Shown: positions 54,396 through 61,711 of the stretch, in pieces
Position numbering within the stretch: position 1 is the stretch's first letter
Layout: each line of letters opens with the position of its first letter
NCBI RefSeq assembly: GCF_025833875.1
Contig: NZ_JAOYOD010000001.1
Span: 434,001-498,000 of the forward strand
DNA from: Reichenbachiella ulvae
GTDB lineage: Bacteria; Bacteroidota; Bacteroidia; Cytophagales; Cyclobacteriaceae
Direction of reading: 5' to 3'
DNA length: 64,000 nucleotides
Translations under genes and position numbers: made by a program
The notes under the pieces: generated by a model
Seen by the model: the letters and a program-made list of their open reading frames with translations, nothing else
Database searches by the model: none
Told to the model about the DNA's origin: nothing

Positions 54396-54450
54396 CGTCA
54401 TTTCGTCGTAGCTCAGGACTCGCGTCCTTATCTGCTCTGTCGAAGTGACG
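54396..54450. repeat. REP-like palindrome
   Basis: CGTCATTTCG (54396) and CGAAGTGACG (54441-54450) are inverted with one mismatch. The core matches the element at 5911-6026. Confidence 0.55.
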
Positions 54451-54460
54451 ATACTTTTTC

Positions 54461-54500
54461 AAAAGCCCTGTGGTTTACTGGATCGCGGGGCTTTTCTTTT
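54461..54500 (+). terminator. Intrinsic terminator after the helical-protein gene
   Basis: AAAAGCCC (54461-54468) pairs with GGGCTTTT (54488-54495), followed by more pyrimidines. It forms the first part of repeat R2. Confidence 0.7.
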
Positions 54501-54600
54501 GGATGGGGTTGCTGTTTTGGTGGAAGTGAGGTAATTTGTGGAGGAAATATGCAGTGCGCATAACAGCATTGCTGTTGCGAAATTGTTATTATGAGGAATG
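54461..54600 (+). repeat. Dispersed repeat copy R2
   Basis: This is the homologue of 48159-48290. Its end holds ATAACA (54560-54565) and TGTTAT (54584-54589), a perfect inverse pair around an inner CAGC/GCTG hairpin. That pattern could be a short attC-like site opening the first cassette. Confidence 0.6.
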
Positions 54601-54617
54601 TAAAAGCCTGAACCTGA

Positions 54618-55223
54618 ATGAATCATTATAATTGGAACAATCTTTTTACTGCGATTCCAGAATTAAAGTCTAAAAAGTTTGATAACCTAGAAGCAGTTAC
54701 AGAACATATTTTAGACAATAAGCTTCTGTGGGTAACGATAACCAAGCTAATATTCATCAAGTTTGAGAACCACCTTAATGTTCTTGGCATGAAAATATCC
54801 CCAGAAAAAAGCATTTACTATTCAACCTCCTTAGGCCCCAAGCTTATATTCAACGAAAGAGAATTTATGAAGGCCAGCGATCTAACTTTACCTAAAAGAG
54901 AAATGTCGAAAATCAAATTCTACATAACAACTGCCATGATGCTTACTGAAGTATTTCTTCTTTATAAGTTCTTTTCTAAAAACCCAGAATTCCTTCTTTT
55001 TGGATTTGATTTACTGAACGCAGCCCTTCCTTTAATTTTTGGCCTGCCATTATTAATTGCAGCCTTAGTATTTCCAAAGATCTTGGGTAATGAGAAAATT
55101 ATTGGGGTAGAAACTTTCAGCGATTTAACCGAGGATATGTACGGGTTAAACTTATGGAGATACAGACAAAACAACTTTGAAAAGTTAAAAATCGAACTTG
55201 CTGAATTGTTAAAATCCTCATAA
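54618..55223 (+). CDS. Cassette gene: hypothetical membrane protein
   Basis: The 201-residue protein has two hydrophobic helices near 103-122 and 132-155 and soluble flanks. I do not recognise the family. It is AT-rich, unlike the GC-rich genes to its left. TTGTTAT precedes it (54583) and ATAACAA overlaps its stop (55220-55226), as expected for the two ends of one integron-type cassette. The large attC-like palindrome follows at once. Confidence 0.65.
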   Translation: MNHYNWNNLFTAIPELKSKKFDNLEAVTEHILDNKLLWVTITKLIFIKFENHLNVLGMKISPEKSIYYSTSLGPKLIFNEREFMKASDLTLPKREMSKIKFYITTAMMLTEVFLLYKFFSKNPEFLLFGFDLLNAALPLIFGLPLLIAALVFPKILGNEKIIGVETFSDLTEDMYGLNLWRYRQNNFEKLKIELAELLKSS

Positions 55224-55462
55224 CAAATGGTAGGTCAGTATGCCTTGACCTCTGCACCGGAAGTCCGATATTTCTCTACCAGTGGAACGCTGTTCCGCTC
55301 TGGAAGCAATGCAAGTCCAAGGAATCCCATTTCTGTAGCCGATACATTCCTGATGAGACTGAACGACCAGTCAAACCTTGGCTGTGTGGAGCGGATCAGC
55401 TAGATTCGAGGTATTACAAACTTTTTGTGGTTAGGCACGCAGCCTACCATGACGTTAGTTAT
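55219..55462 (+). repeat. attC-like recombination site 1
   Basis: The left side has ATAAC (55220-55224), ATGGTAGG (55227-55234) and TGCCT (55241-55245). The right side mirrors it: AGGCA (55433-55437), CCTACCAT (55443-55450) and GTTAGTTAT (55454-55462). The arms are perfect inverses, with unpaired bases between boxes, and the right outer box has the GTTAG core where integron integrases cut. The centre is a long variable region of about 190 bp. The next gene starts 9 bp after the right box. Confidence 0.65.
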
Positions 55463-55470
55463 AGCTAATA

Positions 55471-56067
55471 ATGACCAGATTAATTTTAATTTTTTTTGCA
55501 CTTTTGATATTATATGGTTGTTCTGGTAATTGTGATTTTACAATTTCTAAAGCATACCGAGAATTCTTATTTGAGTATCATAAAGGTGACACAATATTTT
55601 TCCGATCCAACACAGGAGACCTAGACACATTACTGATCTCAAGTTACGATACAACAGAACACTGTGGAAGTGGTATAATGGCCTACAGAAGAAAAGATTT
55701 CAGAACAGGGATTCAACATTTGCCAAGTAATAACTGGATAGGAGGACGCGAAGGAAATAACGAATTAAATCAAGACTTATTTGTACTGGAAAAATCATTT
55801 AGAAGCAATCCCGATTCAGGTTGCTTTATCTATGTCTCTTATCGAGATTTTGAAGGTGAATTAGAGAATATCTCCAGTATAAAGCATAATGATAGTCTTA
55901 GTCACCTTGGCGTGTCCGAATACTGGCAAATAAAGAAATCAAACTATGATTCTAGAAATGGAGCTCCAATTCCTGATGATAAAATACACAGCGTGATATG
56001 GACAAAGGAATTTGGTCTAACTAGATACGAATATGGTAATGGTGAAGTATACACAATTATGAAATAG
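55471..56067 (+). CDS. Cassette gene: hypothetical lipoprotein
   Basis: The 198-residue protein has a lipoprotein signal (LILYGC, Cys near 17). The mature part has no recognised domain: residues 35-70 read GDTIFFRSNTGDLDTLLIS and there are four or more cysteines (EHCGSG, DSGCFIY). It is AT-rich and begins 9 bp after an attC-like right box, so its leader is the recombination site. The stop codon merges into the next attC-like site. Confidence 0.65.
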   Translation: MTRLILIFFALLILYGCSGNCDFTISKAYREFLFEYHKGDTIFFRSNTGDLDTLLISSYDTTEHCGSGIMAYRRKDFRTGIQHLPSNNWIGGREGNNELNQDLFVLEKSFRSNPDSGCFIYVSYRDFEGELENISSIKHNDSLSHLGVSEYWQIKKSNYDSRNGAPIPDDKIHSVIWTKEFGLTRYEYGNGEVYTIMK

Positions 56068-56261
56068 TTATAACGTGCTATACGACAGCATCCTTGAGTT
56101 TTGCTAGAGTAAGGGTTAGAGGTTCATGGATACCCCGCCAAAACTTCGTTTTGACCTATGAAGAAGAAATAAGCAATAGCCCAAAATGAATTTTTGGCTA
56201 TTTAGAAGACGAAACGTTAGATTTACAAAAAACGGACACTGCGTATAGAGGGGTTAGTTGC
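56067..56261 (+). repeat. attC-like recombination site 2
   Basis: CTATACG (56078-56084), CAG (56086-56088) and TCC (56091-56093) pair with GGA (56234-56236), CTG (56239-56241) and CGTATAG (56242-56248). One unpaired A (56085) stands where attC sites carry an extrahelical base. The outer boxes are ATAAC (56070-56074) and GTTAGTTGC (56253-56261). The Mrr-like gene starts 17 bp later. Confidence 0.65.
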
Positions 56262-56278
56262 AATTCCTTGCAGATCGA

Positions 56279-57328
56279 ATGAATAAACTAGAAGAATCCA
56301 TAGAGTTCCAAAAAATCAACCACAGTGAGTTCGAAGAAATCTGCTTTGAACTTTTGATGAAATTGGGTTTTTCAGGAATCACATGGCGAAAAGGAGCTGC
56401 GGATGACGGAAGAGATATTGAAGCATACAGGACGATAGATAATAATTTAGTTGAGGCATATAAAGATAAGTTTTTCATTGAGTGTAAGCATTTTACTGGT
56501 GGAGTCCCACCTGAAAAGCTGTACTCTAAGATTGCCTGGGCTGATGCAGAAAAACCTAATCATCTCGTTTTAATTTTAACATCTCACCTTACAAACAGTG
56601 CTCGTACTTGGCTTGAAAGGATAGAAAAAGATAAATCTTATAAAATCCATTTAATTGAAGGGCATCAAATTAAGAAACTGATTTCTCAGCATGATGATTT
56701 AATCAAGAAGTATTTCTTGAAAAATGACAGTATCGAACTTCTCAACGAGATAAAAAAGAATTGGCTAATACATAATTTGGTTCCTAGTTTCAGCACTTGG
56801 ATTTACATATTTGAAAACCTTGAAATGCAAGTTTTAACTATGACTGACAAGGTTTTCCTCTACTTGATTTACTATAGCAATTATTCTAAAATGGAAGAAC
56901 TCGAAAACAGAGTCTATCATGGCATTGAAGTGGAGTCTATAATTACGGAATTGGAACAGGAATTTCTGAAAAATGGACGAGAGCAAGCCTCGCTTTTGGC
57001 AAACCTGAAGGATATAGACACATTATCTGATGAAGGAGCATTAGTGGAGCAATTTGATGAAGAAGTTCACTATGATTTTATGACAACTGAAATGCTAATC
57101 AACTCTAAAGATCGGAATAACTACAGATTAGCTATATACTGCTTCAAAAGACTTAAGGATAATATGGCTATTGAATTACTAATGGATCACAATAGCAATT
57201 TTGACTTTCAAATTAGATTGATAAACCCATATACTTTTGAACATTATGAAAACGCTGTTCGAGGACTTAATTTCTACAAAACTGAATATGAAGACAGAGT
57301 TATCGACTCGAGCTTAGGAATGAGGTAA
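56279..57328 (+). CDS. Cassette gene: Mrr-like restriction endonuclease domain protein
   Basis: ATG 56279 is preferred; a TTG at 56258 lies inside the recombination site. The 349 residues begin with a PD-(D/E)XK Mrr-type domain (about 10-140): FEEICFELLMKLGF, GAADDGRDIEAY (Asp) and FIECKHF (Glu-x-Lys), then LVLILTSHLTNSARTWLE. The C-terminal 200 residues are helical with no known domain. Mrr-type enzymes cut modified or foreign DNA, so a defence role is likely. GTTAGTTGC before the gene and GCAACTAAC after it are exact inverses, which marks one cassette. Confidence 0.8.
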   Translation: MNKLEESIEFQKINHSEFEEICFELLMKLGFSGITWRKGAADDGRDIEAYRTIDNNLVEAYKDKFFIECKHFTGGVPPEKLYSKIAWADAEKPNHLVLILTSHLTNSARTWLERIEKDKSYKIHLIEGHQIKKLISQHDDLIKKYFLKNDSIELLNEIKKNWLIHNLVPSFSTWIYIFENLEMQVLTMTDKVFLYLIYYSNYSKMEELENRVYHGIEVESIITELEQEFLKNGREQASLLANLKDIDTLSDEGALVEQFDEEVHYDFMTTEMLINSKDRNNYRLAIYCFKRLKDNMAIELLMDHNSNFDFQIRLINPYTFEHYENAVRGLNFYKTEYEDRVIDSSLGMR

Positions 57329-57792
57329 AAAAGCAACTAACAAACACTTCCAAAAATAACCCTCAGTAGCTACAATTTTAATCCCAATACTTCCCATTGT
57401 TTCTTTTGGCCGTTTTAGAACCCGCTCTTTTAAGTCTTAGCGCAGCGTGACTTGAAAGTATAGATGATGTCAAGTCTCCAGACTTGTTCGGTTAATATTG
57501 CTAAATTAAAAGTTTGACAATCAATCTAATGATGAGTAAATCTGGCTATCAAACAAGAAATCAAGAAGGCATATGTTATGTAACATTTGCAGTAGCAGAA
57601 TGCCAGCCTTTCGGATGACAGGGGTAGATGGTATTTATGATCTACAAGTCTGAAGACTTGATTTTATATGTTAGTTTCAAGTGCCCCCTTCGGAACACTT
57701 AAAACGGCAGGGTGTCGACCTTTCGTCAACAAATACTTGGTTGAATAATGCTGAAAACTTTAACTTGCCTTGACCAATTAAACCAATGAATT
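57329..57792. other. Intergenic mosaic between cassette genes
   Basis: It begins with GCAACTAAC (57333-57341), the left outer box of a third attC-like site whose right half is not found. It contains hairpins AAGTC/GACTT (57427-57455 region), AAGTCTCCAGACTT and AAGTCTGAAGACTT (about 57652-57665), AAGTG/CACTT near 57678-57698, and a transposase remnant. Confidence 0.55.
57529..57618 (+). pseudogene. REP-associated tyrosine transposase (Y1/IS200-like), 5' remnant
   Basis: The frame reads MMSKSGYQTRNQEGICYVTF, then AVAECQPFG and a stop. This is the conserved opening of Bacteroidota RAYT proteins (...NQEG.YFVTFAV...). The HUH and catalytic Tyr parts are absent. Short AAGTCTnnAGACTT palindromes flank it, fitting a REP/RAYT unit. 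Confidence 0.7.
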
Positions 57793-58140
57793 ATGGCACT
57801 GGAGGTATTAAGGACAGCAGAAACTTTACTGGCATTAGAGGTATTTCTAGAAAAGAATAGACCAGATGAATCTGTCAGGAATCAAGTGGATGTGGGCTAT
57901 CGCATAGATAATCAAAGCGTGTTGATTTATGATATACGAGCAGACTGGAGGGATAAGGATAAGAAAATAGAAAGACCTATTGCCAAGGCTACATGGGTGA
58001 AAACACAAGAAGTATGGAAGGTCTATTGGATGAGAGGCGATCTGAAATGGCATGGTTACGAACCCTTGGCACAAGTCGATACAATAGACGCCTTTCTCAA
58101 TGCCGTGGATGAAGATGAGTTCGGATGTTTTTGGGGGTGA
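57793..58140 (+). CDS. DUF3024 domain protein
   Basis: The 115-residue protein matches DUF3024 along its length: DVGYRIDNQSVLIYDIRADW, then IAKATWVKTQEVWKVYWMRG and DLKWHGYEPL, and the C-terminal DEDEFGCFWG. The family is small, widespread and of unknown function, probably cytoplasmic. It lies at the right end of the mosaic region, so it may be a cassette gene, but its flanks show no clear attC site. Confidence 0.88.
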   Translation: MALEVLRTAETLLALEVFLEKNRPDESVRNQVDVGYRIDNQSVLIYDIRADWRDKDKKIERPIAKATWVKTQEVWKVYWMRGDLKWHGYEPLAQVDTIDAFLNAVDEDEFGCFWG

Positions 58141-58489
58141 TATGACTCGGTCGCAATTCCTAGTACTACCGAAATTTCAATGTGTTCTTTACCTAGTTAC
58201 TCGTCTCAAATTAGCCTATGCAGTCACGTGAAATTTCTCTTATAGATATCTCCCGCTGGTCGAAATGAAATGAACTACCTTCCACGAACAGAAGGGGCCA
58301 ATTGAACTTGTTGGGATATTGAATTTTGAAAAAAGGGGTGAAACCTCATAGGTCTAATTTTATGTGAGGGCACAGGGTTGTGTTTCGTTGTGTGCATGGT
58401 TAGATTTCACTAGATTGTGCCGATTATTGATTGAGGAGAGACAATACTGCTGTTTTTTGCTTTGTAAATGGCTACACTTCTCGTTGAAA
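58141..58489. other. Intergenic region with REP-like relic
   Basis: No gene is seen. A decayed copy of the CGTCA...AGATATCTC...TCGAAATGA type repeat is visible near 58225-58270. The frame of the next gene extends upstream to 58364, but that part is Cys/Trp-rich and not protein-like. Confidence 0.45.
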
Positions 58490-59827
58490 ATGAAGATGAT
58501 GAGAAAAGACTATTTAACTATTTTACTGTTCCTTTTTACATTGAGAGTCGGTTACGCACAGGTAATCAAGACGAAGCTTATAGATCAAGGTGGCAGTGGC
58601 AATTATCCGTCCATTGCTGTGACAGAACAGTCCCTTCCTGATTTTGTGGTCTATAGACCTGAAAATATAGAGAAGGCGGCTAAGCAACAAGGCAAATTAC
58701 CCATACTCGTATGGGCGAATGGTGGATGTATGAACTCGTCGATCCATCAGGAACGTTTATTGTCAGAGATCGCCTCTCATGGCTACATCATAGTGGCCAT
58801 TGGGACTTTGCAAATGACTGTGGAAGAACGGGTACATGAGTCCACTCCTGATGATGAACTGCTGAAAGCGCTGGACTGGATAGCGAAACAGGCCAGAACC
58901 CAGAGCAGTGACTATTACGACAAAGTAGATCTGGACAAAATAGCGGCAGGTGGACACTCATGTGGTGGGGCACAAACTCTGCGAATTGCTTACGATCCAC
59001 GGATTAAAACCTATTTGATTTTGAATGCAGGCATGGGCAACATGACCATGGCGGGTGCGAGTTCAGCATCATTGCCTATGTTGCACGCCCCGATCATCTA
59101 TATGATCGGAGGGAAGACTGACATTGCCTACGAAAACGCTGTTTTAGATTACGATCGAATCAGTCATGTGCCTGTCGTATTTGCTGACCATACTACCGCT
59201 GGTCACGGGGCAACTTTCTCGGAGGAGTTTGGAGGCTCTTTTGCTCAAATGACGATCGATTGGCTGGATTGGCAGTTTAAAAACAAAGACAATTCTCATA
59301 TTTTCTTAAATAATGATTTGTCGGATTATCCGGGGTGGACCATGAAAGCAAAGGGTTTTGAAACTGAAACTGGAAATACTGCCCCTTTGGAATTTACCCC
59401 ACCTGCATTAGAATTCGTTTGCGAATTGCAGGTGACCATTGATGAGCCTATGTCATTAGGTGCTACGCCTCATGGAGACAGGGTCATCATTCCGATTACA
59501 GGTGGTACCTTTAGTGGTCCTAAGATGAAAGGTGTGGTATTAAACGGCGGTGCTGATTATCAATATCGACACCTAGACCTTAATCGCACGGAGGTGAATG
59601 CTATTTACACCATCAAGACAGATGACGGGGTATTGATTCATGTACGTAACACAGGATTGATACATGAACCCTCAGAGGAAAGTTCTGAAGCATTCTATTT
59701 TAGAGCCGCACCTACATTTGAAGCACCCATAGATTCAAAATATGCCTGGCTCAATAATGCTATCTATGTTTGTAAACCGGAAGGCAAAGACGGGTATATA
59801 TCCATTCAAGTATGGAAAGTACTCTAA
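58490..59827 (+). CDS. Exported alpha/beta hydrolase fused to a DUF3237 domain
   Basis: The start at ATG 58490 gives the signal peptide MKMMRKDYLTILLFLFTLRVGYAQ. The 445 residues have two parts. The first (about 30-275) is an alpha/beta hydrolase with Ser157 in AAGGHSCGGAQT, an Asp near 195-200 and His in TTAGHGATFSE. The second (about 300-445) is DUF3237-like: SLGATPHGDRVIIPITGGTF, LNGGADYQYRHLD, TDDGVLIHVRNTG and FEAPIDSKYAWLNN. The fusion suggests an ester or lactone substrate bound by the beta-barrel. A carboxylesterase gene follows 61 bp later. Confidence 0.85.
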   Translation: MKMMRKDYLTILLFLFTLRVGYAQVIKTKLIDQGGSGNYPSIAVTEQSLPDFVVYRPENIEKAAKQQGKLPILVWANGGCMNSSIHQERLLSEIASHGYIIVAIGTLQMTVEERVHESTPDDELLKALDWIAKQARTQSSDYYDKVDLDKIAAGGHSCGGAQTLRIAYDPRIKTYLILNAGMGNMTMAGASSASLPMLHAPIIYMIGGKTDIAYENAVLDYDRISHVPVVFADHTTAGHGATFSEEFGGSFAQMTIDWLDWQFKNKDNSHIFLNNDLSDYPGWTMKAKGFETETGNTAPLEFTPPALEFVCELQVTIDEPMSLGATPHGDRVIIPITGGTFSGPKMKGVVLNGGADYQYRHLDLNRTEVNAIYTIKTDDGVLIHVRNTGLIHEPSEESSEAFYFRAAPTFEAPIDSKYAWLNNAIYVCKPEGKDGYISIQVWKVL

Positions 59828-59888
59828 ATAAACAGAACAGTCAATTCAAACCGATTTCGATAAAAACTAACTATCAAATATTAACAAA

Positions 59889-61451
59889 ATGAAGACGAAG
59901 AGATTTTTTGTGTACCTACTATGTTTAGGCTTCATGGTTTCTTGTGTGGAGCAAACTGTGGATACTGTAGAGGTTACAGGCGGTTCCGTTCAGGGGTCGA
60001 AAGAAAACGGGCTTACCGTGTTTAAAGGAATTCCTTTTGCCAAACCACCAGTAGGTGATTTGCGCTGGAAAGCCCCAGCACCTGTAGAACCCTGGGAAGG
60101 GGTAAAAGAGACGAAGGAGTTTGGTCCCTCTCCCTACCAACATGGCGAACCACCTGCAGGTAAGAGCGAAGATTGTCTGTATCTGAATGTATGGACACCA
60201 GCTCAATCGCCCAATGAAAAACTGCCCGTGTTAGTTTGGATATATGGAGGCGGATTTAGCTATGGATCTGCGGCAGAGTCAGTATGTACCGGCGAGCATT
60301 TAGCTCAAAAAGGGGTTATCGTGGTTAGTATTGCCTACAGAGTAGGGAAACTTGGCTTCCTGGCGCACCCAGAGTTGAGTGCCGAAAATCCAGAAAAGGT
60401 TTCTGGTAATTATGGATTGCTTGACCAGATTGCAGGTTTGCAATGGGTACAAGATAACATTGCCGGTTTTGGAGGTGATCCTGCGAAGGTTACCATTTTC
60501 GGAGAATCTGCCGGAGGGATATCAGTCAGTATGTTGTGTGCTTCGCCATTGGCCAAAGGCTTGTTCCGTGGTGCCATTTCTCAAAGTGGAGGTTCTTTCG
60601 GTCCAACCAGAGAGACCACATATCCAGGTGAAAACATGAAGACATTACAAAAGGCTGAGGAAAGTGGAAAGGATTTTTTAGAAGAGGCGAACGTTTCTTC
60701 CATAGCAGAATTGCGGAAGCTTAAAGTGGAAGAGCTGCCTATTAAACCAGGTATGGGCGGCGCATGGCCTAACGTAGATGGATATGTGATACCCGGTGAC
60801 CAATACCAATTGTATCAGGAAGGCAAGTACAATGATGTCGATGTACTAGTTGGTTATAATTCCGACGAGTGTGCATTTTTCCTAACTGCTAAGACCCCTG
60901 AAGAGCATATCACCAGAGTTCAACAACGCTATGGTCAGTTTGCAGATACCTTGCTTTCGGTCTTTCCTGTAGGAGAGAATTCAGTGCCTAAATCAGCTCG
61001 TGATCTCACCAGTGCTGCTGCTTTTGGTTGGCATTCCTGGACTTGGGCGAGGCTTCAAGCACAAACAGGCAATTCAAACGTATTCCTTTATTATTTTGAT
61101 CAGCACCCAGACCACCCTAAGGGTTCTCCTATGTATGGATTTGGTTCACCGCACGGCAGTGAGATTCCTTACGTTTTCATGACGTTGGATAAGGAAAATT
61201 CTCAAACCACCGAGGCTGATGTAGCCCTTTCTGAGACCATGAGTAGTTACTGGGTCAACTTTACAAAGTATGGTCATCCTAACGCTGAAGGTTTACCTGC
61301 TTGGCCAGAGTTTACCATGGAAAATCAGCAACTTATGTATCTCAATGAAGAGCCTCATGCATCTGATGTGCCGGATGAGAATGCGATGAAAGTATTGGAT
61401 TCATATTTTCAATGGAGGTTTACCAAAGAAGGCCAGGAGTGGGCTAATTAA
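59889..61451 (+). CDS. Type B carboxylesterase (para-nitrobenzyl esterase-like) lipoprotein
   Basis: The 520-residue protein has a lipoprotein signal (FMVSC, Cys near 19). The type-B signatures are complete: EDCLYLNVW near 98, Ser207 in FGESAGGIS, Glu in the VGYNSDECAFF segment near 330 and His in GSPHGSEIPYVF near 425. It hydrolyses esters at the cell envelope; the natural substrate is unknown. It probably forms a unit with the upstream hydrolase, both exported esterase-like proteins. Confidence 0.92.
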   Translation: MKTKRFFVYLLCLGFMVSCVEQTVDTVEVTGGSVQGSKENGLTVFKGIPFAKPPVGDLRWKAPAPVEPWEGVKETKEFGPSPYQHGEPPAGKSEDCLYLNVWTPAQSPNEKLPVLVWIYGGGFSYGSAAESVCTGEHLAQKGVIVVSIAYRVGKLGFLAHPELSAENPEKVSGNYGLLDQIAGLQWVQDNIAGFGGDPAKVTIFGESAGGISVSMLCASPLAKGLFRGAISQSGGSFGPTRETTYPGENMKTLQKAEESGKDFLEEANVSSIAELRKLKVEELPIKPGMGGAWPNVDGYVIPGDQYQLYQEGKYNDVDVLVGYNSDECAFFLTAKTPEEHITRVQQRYGQFADTLLSVFPVGENSVPKSARDLTSAAAFGWHSWTWARLQAQTGNSNVFLYYFDQHPDHPKGSPMYGFGSPHGSEIPYVFMTLDKENSQTTEADVALSETMSSYWVNFTKYGHPNAEGLPAWPEFTMENQQLMYLNEEPHASDVPDENAMKVLDSYFQWRFTKEGQEWAN

Positions 61452-61546
61452 TGACAATGTTAATTGAGCTTCTTTAGTGGTTAATAGACTTGCAAAAAGC
61501 TATCGAACAAATGCTTCGGTTATAACAATAAGGTCATAATATAAAG

Positions 61547-61691
61547 GAGGCTGTATCAAAAGTCTATCATTGTCATGTTGCCAGGTCGGGATTAATTCTT
61601 CCTTCCAATGGTGCATTTTCTGACCGTCTGATAGACGGACGACAAGTTCAATGTGACAAGATGGTTTTTTCGAAGCTTTTGATACAGCCTC
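61547..61691. mobile_element. MITE-like inverted-repeat element
   Basis: GAGGCTGTATCAAAAG (61547-61562) and CTTTTGATACAGCCTC (61676-61691) are perfect 16-bp terminal inverted repeats. Sub-terminal TTGTCATGTTG and CAATGTGACAA also pair. The 145-bp element has no coding capacity and sits between two convergent genes. Clear target-site duplication is not seen. It could also act as a bidirectional terminator. Confidence 0.75.
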
Positions 61692-61711
61692 TTTGTTTTT
61701 TGCTCATGACA

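Noticed and set aside
58364..58489. N-terminal extension of the alpha/beta hydrolase
   Set aside because: It is Cys/Trp-rich, precedes a standard signal peptide, and lies in an intergenic region with repeat relics.
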